Assembly (NCBI GenBank): GCA_004124385.1
Contig: SCKN01000001.1
Span: forward strand, 182,606 to 246,605
Length of the DNA stretch: 64,000 nt
Source: Fidelibacterota bacterium
Lineage (GTDB): Bacteria > Fidelibacterota > Marinisomatia > Marinisomatales > TCS55
Reading direction: 5' to 3'
Part shown: in pieces, positions 26,103-35,703 of the stretch
Layout of the letters: every line of letters starts with the position of its first letter
Position numbering within the stretch: position 1 is the first letter of the stretch
Notes under the pieces: generated by a model
Told to the model about the DNA's origin: nothing
Seen by the model: the letters and a program-made list of their open reading frames with translations, nothing else
Databases searched by the model: none
Program-made: the position numbers and the translations under genes

Positions 26103-27761
26103 CTAATTATTTGAAACGGCATGAAATGTTTCTGAATAAGCCATTTTGTCTTGAAGCAATTGACGTGCTTTATTTATAACCTCATCCTGACCAACATTAA
26201 AACGAATTCTCCCCTTATTCCCGTCAAAGATTTGAGCAAAATTTGTAAAAACACCTTTTTCCAAATCACTGTATTCGTTTTCAAATAAAGATTTTTCTGT
26301 TTTAACTATAAATTCATCAATCATTTTGAACGCATAATTCAATTTGGCATTTTTGTCATCATATTTTTTCAACTTTTCTTTACTCTGTTCAAATTGAGAT
26401 TGACCATCAATTTTTATTTCCAATTCATGATTTGCAAGATAATCGGAAAATGTATCCATTAATTTTTCATTATTCAAAACATCTTCAAATGATTGAAATA
26501 TATTTTTGTTTTCTCTGGCAAAAGAGAAGAAATAGCTCTTTCTCCAACATTCGCGAGTTAAGGGTCCCACTTGAACATGTTCAACAATATAATCTGGAGT
26601 TATTCCACCTCCCCCTTCTACATTACGTCCACCTTTGGTCGTAAAAACACTATCCTTCATTGCGACACTCTTTATCACTTTTTCGTTTAAATAATCCGGT
26701 TTTTGGATGAGTCTTCCACTCGGTATATAATATTTTGCAGTTGTAATTTTTAAAGATCGTTTTTGATCAATACCGTACACGGATTGCACCAAACCTTTGC
26801 CAAAGGATTTATTCCCAATAACTATGCCTCTGTCTAAATCTTGAATTACGCCTGAAACTATTTCGCTGGCAGAAGCGCTACCCTCATTAATTAAAACAGC
26901 AATTTTTATTTTACTATCTAATAGAGGATTTTTCCGGGAAATAAATTCACGATTGGATTCTTTTGTGCGACCTTTAGTCCATAGCAGTTTTTCTCCCTTG
27001 GGAAAAATCATTTCCAATATTTCTATTGCAGCAGATAACAGACCTCCTGGATTATTTCGTAAATCGAGAATTAGATTATTCATACCTTGGTCGATTAAAC
27101 TACGTAACGCTTTTTTCATTTCTATAGGAGCATTTTTAGAAAAACGTGTTAAAACGATATAGCCAATATCATCATTAATCATTTCTGCATAAGGAACATC
27201 TTGGACTATAATATCCGTACGTGTTAAATGGAATTCAATCGGTTCCTCTTTCTCAAATCGGATAATAGTTAAAACGACTGTCGTCCCTTTTTTACCGCGA
27301 ATAAGCTTTGCCGCATCATCCAGGGAAATATCTTTGACTTCCTCCTCATCAATTTTGCTAATAATATCGCCACTTAATATACCGGCGCGCATGGCAGGGG
27401 AATCTTCCAGGGGAGAAATAACAGTTAGATGATCATCTCGTTTGCCAAGTTGAATTCCCACACCTCCATATTTACCATGAGTAAGCATATCAAGATTATC
27501 ACGATCTTCAGACTCCAAATAGACAGTATATGGATCCAAATCAGACAGCATATTATTGATACTTGTTTTGGTGAACTCATCTGTATCCAGCTCATCAACA
27601 TAATTGACGATTAAATGTTTGTAGACTTCATTTATAATACGCTGGGAGCGGGCTATGCTACGGTATGTGTCGGAATTTGAAGCTCCGATAATAATAAAAA
27701 CAAACCCGGCAAGAAATACACTGATTAAAACTTTTTTCTTTTTGAAAATGAATGCGAACAT
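26103..27761 (-). CDS. S41-family C-terminal processing peptidase
   Basis: About 552 residues. A single N-terminal membrane segment (VLISVFLAGFVFIIIGAS) anchors it in the inner membrane facing the periplasm. It has a PDZ domain at ~95-175 (GVGIQLGKRDDHLTVISPL, RAGILSGDIISKID). The peptidase core has the catalytic serine in NEGSASASEIVSG and the lysine in GNKSFGKGLVQ. A helical C-terminal extension follows. It trims or degrades periplasmic proteins. The ATG at 27761 overlaps the tmk stop (TAATG) and has AAAGGAG upstream, so I prefer it to the in-frame ATG at 27794. Confidence 0.93.
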   Translation of the reverse strand: MFAFIFKKKKVLISVFLAGFVFIIIGASNSDTYRSIARSQRIINEVYKHLIVNYVDELDTDEFTKTSINNMLSDLDPYTVYLESEDRDNLDMLTHGKYGGVGIQLGKRDDHLTVISPLEDSPAMRAGILSGDIISKIDEEEVKDISLDDAAKLIRGKKGTTVVLTIIRFEKEEPIEFHLTRTDIIVQDVPYAEMINDDIGYIVLTRFSKNAPIEMKKALRSLIDQGMNNLILDLRNNPGGLLSAAIEILEMIFPKGEKLLWTKGRTKESNREFISRKNPLLDSKIKIAVLINEGSASASEIVSGVIQDLDRGIVIGNKSFGKGLVQSVYGIDQKRSLKITTAKYYIPSGRLIQKPDYLNEKVIKSVAMKDSVFTTKGGRNVEGGGGITPDYIVEHVQVGPLTRECWRKSYFFSFARENKNIFQSFEDVLNNEKLMDTFSDYLANHELEIKIDGQSQFEQSKEKLKKYDDKNAKLNYAFKMIDEFIVKTEKSLFENEYSDLEKGVFTNFAQIFDGNKGRIRFNVGQDEVINKARQLLQDKMAYSETFHAVSNN

Positions 27762-28402
27762 TATAAAAAATATCTCCTTTTGATTTCGTTCCAAATTTTA
27801 CGATGAATATTTTCGATTGTTTCATGACCGTCTGTTACAAAAATTCTATCAGGAAAGCGTTTTGCAATTTCTAAATACATTTTACGAACATTTTGCTGAA
27901 AATCCATGCCCGATTTTTCGATGCGGTCTGGATTATCAGACGCTCTTCTACGTTGGCCTTCTTCAGGAACAATGTCAACAATGACTGTCATATCCGGATT
28001 TAAATCGTTAGTTGCAAACGAGTTTAATTTGATTAACCAGTCTAGATTCAATTCTCTTCCGCCACCTTGATATGCTAATGTAGAATCTGTGTAACGATCT
28101 GCGACAACCCAATTTCCTTTATGGAGATTAGGCAAAATAACTTCATCGGTTAATTGGGCTCTACTTGCTGTCATGAGTAATGCTTCTGTCCTATTTTGCA
28201 ACTCATCCATTCCTTTGGTTAATAAAATTTCACGCACTGCTTCGGAAATTCGAGTACCGCCCGGTTCACGAACGAGTATAGACTTGCATCCTTCTTCATT
28301 CAATTTTTCTAGAAGAAGTTTTGCTTGAGTGGATTTACCACACCCATCAATACCTTCAAATGTGATGAAATGTTCTTTAGTTGAAGTAAACATTTTCGTC
28401 AT
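27761..28402 (-). CDS. tmk: Thymidylate kinase
   Basis: 213 residues. P-loop FEGIDGCGKSTQAKLL, the DR(Y/H) motif DRYTDSTLAYQGGGR, and a LID region (GQRRRASDNPDRIE) identify dTMP kinase, which makes dTDP for DNA synthesis. AGGA precedes the ATG at 28402, which lies within the end of rsmI. Confidence 0.95.
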   Translation of the reverse strand: MTKMFTSTKEHFITFEGIDGCGKSTQAKLLLEKLNEEGCKSILVREPGGTRISEAVREILLTKGMDELQNRTEALLMTASRAQLTDEVILPNLHKGNWVVADRYTDSTLAYQGGGRELNLDWLIKLNSFATNDLNPDMTVIVDIVPEEGQRRRASDNPDRIEKSGMDFQQNVRKMYLEIAKRFPDRIFVTDGHETIENIHRKIWNEIKRRYFL

Positions 28403-29081
28403 CTTTTCCTATCATTAATACGCATTCTCCCCGTGGAGATTTCTCTGAAAAATACGACATTAATTCTGAAACAGTTCCACGGATTATTTCCTCATGAATT
28501 TTAGTTAATTCACGAGCTAATACGGCTGGTCTGTCACCGATTACTTCGTATATGTCTTTTAATGTACGCAATAAACGTTTTGGGTTTTCAAAAAATACCA
28601 ATGTTGCATTTTCATTCTGAACAGCTTTTAATCTTTTTTTACGACCTTTTTTAGATGGAATAAATCCTTCAAAGAGAAAACGATCTGTCGGTAATCCCGA
28701 AGATACCAATGCTGTTAATAATGCTGAACTGCCGGGAATAGCCTCTACTCTAATTCCTTTTTCAATTGCAGCACGTACAAGTTTGTAAGCAGGATCGCTT
28801 ACTCCAGGTGTTCCTGCATCGGTGATAACGGCAACGTCTGAACCGTTTTGAATCGTCTCAATTATTTTTGGTATACGGGTAAAACGGTTGTGTTCGAAGT
28901 AACTTATGGTCGGAGTATTTATTTTATAATGTTGGAGAAGAACCCTTGAATGCCGAGTGTCTTCTGCAGCAATAAGTTTGACATTCTGCAATGTTTCTAC
29001 GGCTCGAAAAGTAAAATCCTTTAAGTTACCAATCGGTGTAGCAACAATAAACAGAGCGCCGACATTATTTTCTGAAATCAC
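28377..29081 (-). CDS. rsmI: 16S rRNA (cytidine-1402 2'-O)-methyltransferase
   Basis: A 234-residue SAM-dependent tetrapyrrole-methylase-fold enzyme. It carries the family motifs VATPIGNLKDFTFRAVETL, AAEDTRHSRVLLQHY, VITDAGTPGVSDP and IPGSSALLTALVSSGLP. It starts with GTG at 29081, which overlaps the stop of the lysine aminotransferase gene (GTGA). It modifies C1402 in the ribosomal P site. Confidence 0.95.
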   Translation of the reverse strand: MISENNVGALFIVATPIGNLKDFTFRAVETLQNVKLIAAEDTRHSRVLLQHYKINTPTISYFEHNRFTRIPKIIETIQNGSDVAVITDAGTPGVSDPAYKLVRAAIEKGIRVEAIPGSSALLTALVSSGLPTDRFLFEGFIPSKKGRKKRLKAVQNENATLVFFENPKRLLRTLKDIYEVIGDRPAVLARELTKIHEEIIRGTVSELMSYFSEKSPRGECVLMIGKDDENVYFN

Positions 29082-30385
29082 AATTTAGAAATAGCTCTGC
29101 TAATCATTTTAAATCCGGTATCAATTTCATCTTTGCTTATATTTAAATGAGGACGAAAACGAATGGATTGCGTGCCACAGCCCAACATGAGTACCCCTTC
29201 ATCAGCAATGAGTGATAACAATTTATCCCGTAAATCGCTATTGGGTAGATCGAAAGCGCAAAATAAGCCCCTTCCTCTCAAATTTGAAACATTATTATAG
29301 TTACTCTCTTGAAGCACATCTAGCTTATTCATTAGATATTCACCATTCTCCGCTGCTTTTTGAACGAGACCTTCTTGATCAATGACATTCAGATAAAGAG
29401 TGATTCTAACCATATCTACTATATTTCCACCCCAAGTGGAATTCAAACGACTGGATTCGTGAAATACATTATTTTCCACTTCATCCACACGATTAGAAAC
29501 AAAAATTCCGCAGATCTGGGTTTTCTTACCAAAACTGATAATATCCGGACGGCAATCTTCGCCATAATGCTGGTGTGCCCACATTTTACCTGTAATTCCA
29601 ACGCCTGTTTGTACTTCATCATAAATGAGCATGATTTCATTTTCATCACAAATAGTTCTCAATTCGCGGAAGAATTCTTCCCGAAAATGATTATCGCCGC
29701 CTTCGCCTTGAATGGGTTCAATGATCAATGCGGCAATATCATCAAGGTTGGCGGAAATGGCTGCTTTAATTTCAGTAATTGACTTGGCTTCTGCCTCCGC
29801 TACAGCGGATTCATTTAGGGGAAATGTCATTTTAGGATTAGATACTCGTGGCCAGTCAAACTTGGGGAAAAACAATGTTTTGCGAGGGTCAGGTGAATCG
29901 GTCAGTGACATTGTATATCCTGAACGGCCATGGAAACATTCTTTAAAATGAATAACCTTTGTTCCTTTTTTACCTTTTCCTGATGCGATGTTCTTTCGCA
30001 TTTTCCAATCGAACGCAACCTTTAATGCATTCTCAACAGCCAATGCCCCTCCCTCCACATAAAAAGCATAAGGTAGATAATCCGGTTGAGCAATCCGACC
30101 CATTGTTTCAACAAACTCTGCCATTTCTTGAGAATAAATATCAGAATTTGTTACTTTATTTAAAGCAGCTGTCGTTAGTTTATCTTTATTTTCTAAAATA
30201 TAGGGATGGTTATATCCAATGGATAATGTAGCAAACATAGAAAATAAATCCAAATATTCTTTTCCGTCTCTGGCATCTACCATCCAAGACCCATGGCTCT
30301 TTTTAAGGTCAATAACCTGTTCCATTCCATCTGCCAGCATATGTTTGGCAATTGTCTTGTGTACATTCGTGGGTGTAATTGACAT
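29078..30385 (-). CDS. lat: L-lysine 6-transaminase
   Basis: A 435-residue class III PLP aminotransferase. It has FSMFATLSIGYNHPYI near the start, EPIQGEGGDNHFREEF for cofactor contacts, the DEVQTGVG aspartate motif, and the PLP-binding lysine in ISFGKKTQICG. The ICG-F variant and the N-terminus match lysine epsilon-aminotransferases rather than ornithine or GABA enzymes. It converts lysine and 2-oxoglutarate to aminoadipate semialdehyde and glutamate. The aldehyde dehydrogenase gene just upstream completes the route to 2-aminoadipate. Confidence 0.88.
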   Translation of the reverse strand: MSITPTNVHKTIAKHMLADGMEQVIDLKKSHGSWMVDARDGKEYLDLFSMFATLSIGYNHPYILENKDKLTTAALNKVTNSDIYSQEMAEFVETMGRIAQPDYLPYAFYVEGGALAVENALKVAFDWKMRKNIASGKGKKGTKVIHFKECFHGRSGYTMSLTDSPDPRKTLFFPKFDWPRVSNPKMTFPLNESAVAEAEAKSITEIKAAISANLDDIAALIIEPIQGEGGDNHFREEFFRELRTICDENEIMLIYDEVQTGVGITGKMWAHQHYGEDCRPDIISFGKKTQICGIFVSNRVDEVENNVFHESSRLNSTWGGNIVDMVRITLYLNVIDQEGLVQKAAENGEYLMNKLDVLQESNYNNVSNLRGRGLFCAFDLPNSDLRDKLLSLIADEGVLMLGCGTQSIRFRPHLNISKDEIDTGFKMISRAISKL

Positions 30386-30399
30386 TTTGTCTCCTAAAA

Positions 30400-31914
30400 T
30401 TATGAAAGATCGAAAGTTATTCCCTGGGCAAGTGGCAATTCTTTACTCCAGTTAATTGTGTTTGTTTGTCGGCGCATGTACTGTTTCCAAGAATCAGAAC
30501 CAGATTCCCGTCCACCTCCCGTTTCTTTTTCACCGCCGAAGGCTCCGCCGATTTCGGCGCCTGAAGTGCCGATATTGATATTGGCTATTCCACAATCACT
30601 GCCTACGGATGATAAAAATGTTTCTGCATTTTGTATGTTTAATGTAAACATAGACGATGAAAGCCCCTGTGGAACATCATTATGAATAGTAATCGCATCT
30701 TCAAGAGTTTTGTAAGCGATTATGTATAAAATCGGTGCAAATGTTTCTTTCTGGACAATGTTCCAGTGATTCTCTGCTTTCACGATAGTTGGCTGGACAA
30801 AATTTCCTTCAAGTACTTCACCGCCACAAAGAATTTCACCCCCAGCTTCTTTTACTTTTTCTAATGCATTCTTATAGTCAGAAACTGAATTTTGATTTAC
30901 CAGTGGGCCCATTAGAGTATCTTTTGCTAATGGGTCACCAATATTGACTTGCTCATACGCACTTACTAATTTTTTAACTAATTCATCATAACGTGATTCT
31001 TGAACAATAATTCTGCGAGTGCTCGTGCAGCGCTGGCCGGCTGTGCCTACAGATCCAAAAGCAATAGCTGGTATAACCATATTCATATCCGCAGTTTCAT
31101 CCACAATAATGGCATTATTTCCACCAAGCTCTAGAATCGTTTTACCAAACCGTTCAGATACTACTTTTGATACATGGCGTCCCATTCTTGTAGAACCTGT
31201 GAATGATACAAGCTGAACACGCTTATCATTCAACATGCGCTCGCCCACCACGGACCCGCTGCCGATCAATGTGTTGAAAATGCCAATATAACCATGTTTT
31301 TTAAGCACGTCATTGGCAATATTCTGAACAGCCACAGCACAAAGTGGTGTAGATGAAGATGGCTTCCAAATTGTAATATCTCCGCAAATTGCAGCAAGGC
31401 ATGCATTCCATGCCCAAACGGCTACAGGAAAGTTAAATGCTGTAATAACGCCCACATTTCCCAATGGATGCCATTGTTCGTACATACGGTGATCCTGGCG
31501 CTCTGAATGCATTGTTTTCCCATAAAGCATTCTCGATTGTCCAACGGCAAAATCAGCTATATCAATCATTTCCTGAACTTCTCCATCACCCTCTTGCTTA
31601 ATTTTCCCCATTTCCAATGAAACCAAACTTCCCAAGACATCTTTCTTTTCACGGAGAGCATTGCCTATGTCCATAATTAATTGTCCACGAATGGGAGCCG
31701 GAACTTTTTTCCAATCACTAAATGCTGCTTCAGATGCCAGCATCACTTTTTCATAATCGTCAACTGTGGCCTGGAACACTGAAGCAATTACTTCTCCTGT
31801 TGCTGGATTGATGGAATCAATTTTTTTAGAATCAGTTGATTTTATCCAATCTTCTCCTCCAACACAAGCGCCGTAATTTTGGTTTTCAATCCCCAGTTCT
31901 CTCAAGAAATTCAT
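30400..31914 (-). CDS. ALDH7-type aminoadipate semialdehyde dehydrogenase
   Basis: A 504-residue aldehyde dehydrogenase close to the antiquitin/ALDH7 group. Visible motifs are FNFPVAVWAWNACLA, FTGSTRMGRHV, the catalytic glutamate in LELGGNNAIIVDE and the catalytic cysteine in GTAGQRCTSTRR. It would oxidise 2-aminoadipate-6-semialdehyde with NAD(P). It lies 14 bases upstream of the lysine 6-transaminase gene, which makes a two-step lysine degradation unit. A role in osmolyte or general aldehyde clearance is possible but less likely. Confidence 0.87.
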   Translation of the reverse strand: MNFLRELGIENQNYGACVGGEDWIKSTDSKKIDSINPATGEVIASVFQATVDDYEKVMLASEAAFSDWKKVPAPIRGQLIMDIGNALREKKDVLGSLVSLEMGKIKQEGDGEVQEMIDIADFAVGQSRMLYGKTMHSERQDHRMYEQWHPLGNVGVITAFNFPVAVWAWNACLAAICGDITIWKPSSSTPLCAVAVQNIANDVLKKHGYIGIFNTLIGSGSVVGERMLNDKRVQLVSFTGSTRMGRHVSKVVSERFGKTILELGGNNAIIVDETADMNMVIPAIAFGSVGTAGQRCTSTRRIIVQESRYDELVKKLVSAYEQVNIGDPLAKDTLMGPLVNQNSVSDYKNALEKVKEAGGEILCGGEVLEGNFVQPTIVKAENHWNIVQKETFAPILYIIAYKTLEDAITIHNDVPQGLSSSMFTLNIQNAETFLSSVGSDCGIANINIGTSGAEIGGAFGGEKETGGGRESGSDSWKQYMRRQTNTINWSKELPLAQGITFDLS

Positions 31915-31975
31915 TATTTATCCTAGTATTAAATTATCTAGTATTTATCAGGTGAAAAATACTGGCAAAATATAC

Positions 31976-32821
31976 TTATACAGCTTCCTCATTTACTGGA
32001 GGTGTTTTACGGCTTTTAAATGCATCATAACCCAAAATTATGAGCATAATCATCAATACCCAAAGAGTTGCATTGTTATAATCACCAGCAGAATATTTGA
32101 TCAAGTCAACAAAGCGCCCGATAAGGAGTGAAATACGGCCCATGACTGCAAATCCAAAGGATGCGCCAAAACTAATCATCAAGAAGTAAATTCCCACTTT
32201 GGACGCTTTACCTAATACTCCCTTATGTTCTTTCGAAAAATAGAAATAAAGTAGCCCGGTTATTGTTCCAACTAGAATGACGAGACTGTTAAAAGTTGAA
32301 ACAGATGTTAAACTAAAAAACGGCATATTTGGGTCAGTGAAACTTGCTGCAGTACCTTTAATTTGACCAAGAACATTGGAATTCAGGTACCCATATGCTC
32401 GTAATCCCGCAGCCATACCTACCGTATATGCAATACCCCATCTGGCAAACCAGTTAAGTTTAGGAATAAGACTTAACAGCATCATAATACCCAAGGCAAA
32501 TGGAATAAGATAACTTAAATGCATATCATGGCCTTTATCGATTCCACCAGGCGGAAAAACCGATGTTGATAAGAAACTTAATCCATTATAGATTTTATAC
32601 CATAATGATTCTGCACTGAACTCCGAAGATGGCCAAAGGCGTCCGAATAAATTTGGCTGAATCTGGGTCCAAAAGAAAATGGATGCCCAATACCCTGCCG
32701 AAATACCAACAAAAAGGTGTTCAGCTGTTTTATAGAAAGGATTATCTTTATATAAGTACGAAAAAATTCCAAAGGTAAGGAATACTGCGATCCATGCTCC
32801 AAGTATAACTGTCATGCTCAT
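31976..32821 (-). CDS. Multi-pass membrane protein of the MutL-associated cluster (gene 7)
   Basis: A 281-residue protein with about seven hydrophobic segments, starting VILGAWIAVFLTFGIFSYLY and ending in a short charged tail. I do not recognise the family. A conserved-looking segment NPFYKTAEHLFVGISAGYWA follows the first helix. It is the last gene of a seven-gene run, 12 bases after its upstream neighbour, so it is probably a membrane subunit of whatever complex the cluster builds. No catalytic motif is visible. Confidence 0.8.
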   Translation of the reverse strand: MSMTVILGAWIAVFLTFGIFSYLYKDNPFYKTAEHLFVGISAGYWASIFFWTQIQPNLFGRLWPSSEFSAESLWYKIYNGLSFLSTSVFPPGGIDKGHDMHLSYLIPFALGIMMLLSLIPKLNWFARWGIAYTVGMAAGLRAYGYLNSNVLGQIKGTAASFTDPNMPFFSLTSVSTFNSLVILVGTITGLLYFYFSKEHKGVLGKASKVGIYFLMISFGASFGFAVMGRISLLIGRFVDLIKYSAGDYNNATLWVLMIMLIILGYDAFKSRKTPPVNEEAV

Positions 32822-32833
32822 AATGTTGACTCC

Positions 32834-33679
32834 TTAATACTTTCTGGAACGCTTGCGTTCGATAAAAAAGGCCGCGTTTCCTAAAATGATAAATAATACT
32901 ATAACAAGGTGGGCAATGGATTGTGCATCCATTCCACTGGTGGCAAACCCCTTTTGGCCCATCAACGCTTCATATTCAGCTGCGCCGGGCATTCCGGCTA
33001 GCACACCTTTCATTTGTCCAGATTGAACATAGGGCATAACCTCATTCACCTGGATGGATGTTACACCTGAACTCATGGGGACACCTGTTGGATCTGCTGC
33101 GTACTGTACCCATTCCACCGTTCCGGGATAACCCGCAGAACATGAGAAAAGGAATGCAAAATCTTTGAAATTTTTAATTCCATCCATTAAAGGAATTTCA
33201 TCTATTTTTGTTTGATAAACATCGACAGTGTATAATTTGCGGATATTACTCACAATGCCTTTTATTACTGCTTCATTTCCCGGGCGAAATCCTAGGAAAA
33301 CATAATCTTCACCGTAAACCTTGCCAAATTCTTCTTCCGCTACTTGTTTCAACGCATCTTGAGCCATGAATTGGCCATCGGGCCACAGACACGTAACAAA
33401 CACTTTATGATTATTTCTGAATAAGTGCCGTAAAATGCTGATGGTCATGGGATGATTTTCCGGTTTTGTACTGGGGCTGTATTCAATTGAGACAAGTACT
33501 TTTGAATTTTCCGGTAAATTTTCGATGGTATTAAAAACGACTTTTGTAGTCTCCGTTGCCCTTATTGGCATTCCAATGGGTTTGATTATGGGAATGAACA
33601 CAGCAATAGCTAAAACTAAAAATATCCAGCGCCTATCAACTTTGCCAATTTTTAAAATTAAATCTTCTAATGCTTTCAT
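32834..33679 (-). CDS. Membrane-anchored protein with extracytoplasmic domain (cluster gene 6)
   Basis: About 281 residues, with one N-terminal membrane segment (WIFLVLAIAVFIPIIKPIG) and one at the C-terminus (AHLVIVLFIILGNAAFFIE). The ~210 residues between look like a soluble alpha/beta domain (VLVSIEYSPSTKPENHPM, FKDFAFLFSCSAGYPGTVEW, VLAGMPGAAEYEALMGQ). The frame extends to 33760, but that would overlap the upstream gene by 77 bases; the ATG at 33679, ten bases after GGAG, is the better start. Family unknown to me. The two-helix, one-domain layout mirrors the protein from 34518. Confidence 0.8.
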   Translation of the reverse strand: MKALEDLILKIGKVDRRWIFLVLAIAVFIPIIKPIGMPIRATETTKVVFNTIENLPENSKVLVSIEYSPSTKPENHPMTISILRHLFRNNHKVFVTCLWPDGQFMAQDALKQVAEEEFGKVYGEDYVFLGFRPGNEAVIKGIVSNIRKLYTVDVYQTKIDEIPLMDGIKNFKDFAFLFSCSAGYPGTVEWVQYAADPTGVPMSSGVTSIQVNEVMPYVQSGQMKGVLAGMPGAAEYEALMGQKGFATSGMDAQSIAHLVIVLFIILGNAAFFIERKRSRKY

Positions 33680-33683
33680 TATG

Positions 33684-34508
33684 TTATTCTCCGATATATG
33701 ATTTTTCAATTCCGAGGATATAACGAATCGATGTGGCAAAAATGCCCAATCCGACTCCAATCATAATTGCTCGAGTTCCAGCTACATTTGGATAATAATA
33801 AATCCACTCCTGGATAATCGGTAAATAGAATATTGCTGGTTTATCCAAAGGCCAACCTGTCATCATTCCTGCGACAGTTACGATTATTATTCCAACTCCT
33901 ACAACGCCGAATGTAATCTTTTTATCCTTTTTCCACGTATTTACACCAATGCCTAAAGCTAAAACACTAATGTACATAATCACCCATGAGGAGATAAGGC
34001 TGCCGATAGGAACACGCCCCACCATGATAATAATTCCTGCTACAAGCAAAAGCGACGCTTCAAAATTGCGAATGCGGAATGCACGATAAGATGCCGATGC
34101 CACAAAAAATGCAAGTAAAGAAAACATAGTAGCGGACAAGGGCGTAAACATATAATCAAATATCCATTTAAATAGTGTTCCTTCTGTCGTTACATGAGCG
34201 CCCCACACAGCAACAGAATCATCCACACCTTTTATAAAAAATCCTGCAGTGATTGCAAATAAGAATCCAAAAATAGCTACAATACTATAGGGCCATCCTT
34301 TTTTCTGTCTGGCCACTTTTTGAATTTGCATTTTCATTAAATTCATTGCACCGAGGATAATTGCAAAACTAGCTAGAATATCGTACCATTGTGTGGCATC
34401 ATCATCTACGAATGCTTTGATATTCGGTTCTTCCACAAACCAACCAAATAAAGTTAATGCACCAATAAATGCTACAATTAAAATGGGTATTTGTCGTTTC
34501 CAAATCAT
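33684..34508 (-). CDS. Multi-pass membrane protein (cluster gene 5)
   Basis: A 274-residue hydrophobic protein with about eight membrane segments (first IPILIVAFIGALTLFGWFV, last AIMIGVGLGIFATSIRYIL). No transporter or enzyme signature is recognised. It sits 9 bases after the preceding gene and 4 bases before the next, so co-translation in a membrane complex is likely. Confidence 0.8.
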   Translation of the reverse strand: MIWKRQIPILIVAFIGALTLFGWFVEEPNIKAFVDDDATQWYDILASFAIILGAMNLMKMQIQKVARQKKGWPYSIVAIFGFLFAITAGFFIKGVDDSVAVWGAHVTTEGTLFKWIFDYMFTPLSATMFSLLAFFVASASYRAFRIRNFEASLLLVAGIIIMVGRVPIGSLISSWVIMYISVLALGIGVNTWKKDKKITFGVVGVGIIIVTVAGMMTGWPLDKPAIFYLPIIQEWIYYYPNVAGTRAIMIGVGLGIFATSIRYILGIEKSYIGE

Positions 34509-34517
34509 AAGGCTCTC

Positions 34518-35381
34518 CTACTGAACCGTTAAAAGTTTAATAGCATCAAAACCAACACCCCAGGTTTCATAAATAAATCGAAGAAGTGTGGCTAAAATAA
34601 TAACTGAAATCACAGCTACTTTAACCATATCTTGCCCTCTTATACCGCCAATCAGTTCTGGTTTTTGTGAAAGGTAAGCACTGGCTGCGAAAAATTCTTC
34701 ACCTATGAGTGTGTAATCACATGCTGTTACAAAAAATGGTATCTGGGCTTGTGATGCAGTTCCGGCGATTTGAATGGCACCAATTGAATTGCCTGTTTCA
34801 GCAAGGATTAAGGATTCTGCATAAAATTTACCCATATACAAACAAGCAGCCGGTTTTTCGCGGATCATAATTCCATTTACACCTGCTGCATATGCAAATT
34901 GATCATCGGTTAAATAATGCACCATATCATCATTAAACATATCCGGACGACCTTCCATCATGTACGATTCACGACAGACTTCCCGTGCTGCTTTCATAAC
35001 AATAGATCTTGAAACAGGTACATTCAGACTCGTTTCATAACGAGCAGTCATTCTTGCAACATGACCTAAAACAATAACTCCGGCTACCGTTTCAACTTGG
35101 TCCATGTCCATAATACCGGGTACGTAAAGTACAGGTTTCCCCATCTCTGTGGAACGACCCACTGCTTCTTCTATAGCTTTTAAACCCGGAATGGGGCGTA
35201 AATAAAATGTTTCTCCACGCTTTGCCATGCGAATATTATATAATAAAGTTGCAGAAATCGCAACAATTGTTATAAACATTACAACACGGTCTTCGTTAAA
35301 CATGGGTTGTCCAGCGAACCAAAAAATAAGGAATGCGACAATTAAGCCGCTTAAAACAATCCAAAATTGTTTATCTTTCAA
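34518..35381 (-). CDS. Membrane protein resembling DUF6754 (cluster gene 4)
   Basis: 287 residues. Two N-terminal membrane helices (FWIVLSGLIVAFLIFWFAG, VVMFITIVAISATLLYNI), a ~190-residue soluble domain and one C-terminal helix. The segment FYLRPIPGLKAIEEAVGRS followed by GKPVLYVPG matches what I remember of the uncharacterised DUF6754 family; that link is from memory. The start is TTG at 35381 behind AAGGAG, overlapping the previous gene by 11 bases. Position of the soluble domain and its function are unknown. Confidence 0.75.
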   Translation of the reverse strand: MKDKQFWIVLSGLIVAFLIFWFAGQPMFNEDRVVMFITIVAISATLLYNIRMAKRGETFYLRPIPGLKAIEEAVGRSTEMGKPVLYVPGIMDMDQVETVAGVIVLGHVARMTARYETSLNVPVSRSIVMKAAREVCRESYMMEGRPDMFNDDMVHYLTDDQFAYAAGVNGIMIREKPAACLYMGKFYAESLILAETGNSIGAIQIAGTASQAQIPFFVTACDYTLIGEEFFAASAYLSQKPELIGGIRGQDMVKVAVISVIILATLLRFIYETWGVGFDAIKLLTVQ

Positions 35382-35703
35382 TGGAATCTCCTTCCGTTAG
35401 AGAATTTTCTTTATCAAGACGTTCAATTTCATCCAGTAGAAATTCAACAGTATCCGGTTCTTCAAAAAGTTCAGCGGCACGATAATAGCCATCTGTTTGA
35501 ATAAATGAATTAATAATAGGACCGAAAAATACCATAGCATGGCTTGCCAACAAAGCCAATGGTTTTGTCATTTCAATAAAAAATATTGCTGGCGTTATAA
35601 AACCGGAGCTTTGAATGCGTTTTGCTAAACGTGTAATAAAATCCTTATCTTTTTCAGATAACGTGGATTGAACTTCAGTTTTAATCACCTCTTCTGTCAT
35701 CAA
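35371..35703 (-). CDS. Small protein of the MutL-associated cluster (cluster gene 3)
   Basis: 110 residues. A charged N-terminus (STLSEKDKDFITRLAKRIQ), then a moderately hydrophobic middle (FITPAIFFIEMTKPLALLASHAMVFFG written in part here), then an acidic C-terminus (EFLLDEIERLDKENSLTEG). It may dip into or lie on the membrane. Its ATG overlaps the upstream stop by 4 bases (ATGA) and its end overlaps the next gene, so it is clearly part of the operon. No known family is recognised. Confidence 0.7.
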   Translation of the reverse strand: MMTEEVIKTEVQSTLSEKDKDFITRLAKRIQSSGFITPAIFFIEMTKPLALLASHAMVFFGPIINSFIQTDGYYRAAELFEEPDTVEFLLDEIERLDKENSLTEGDSIER

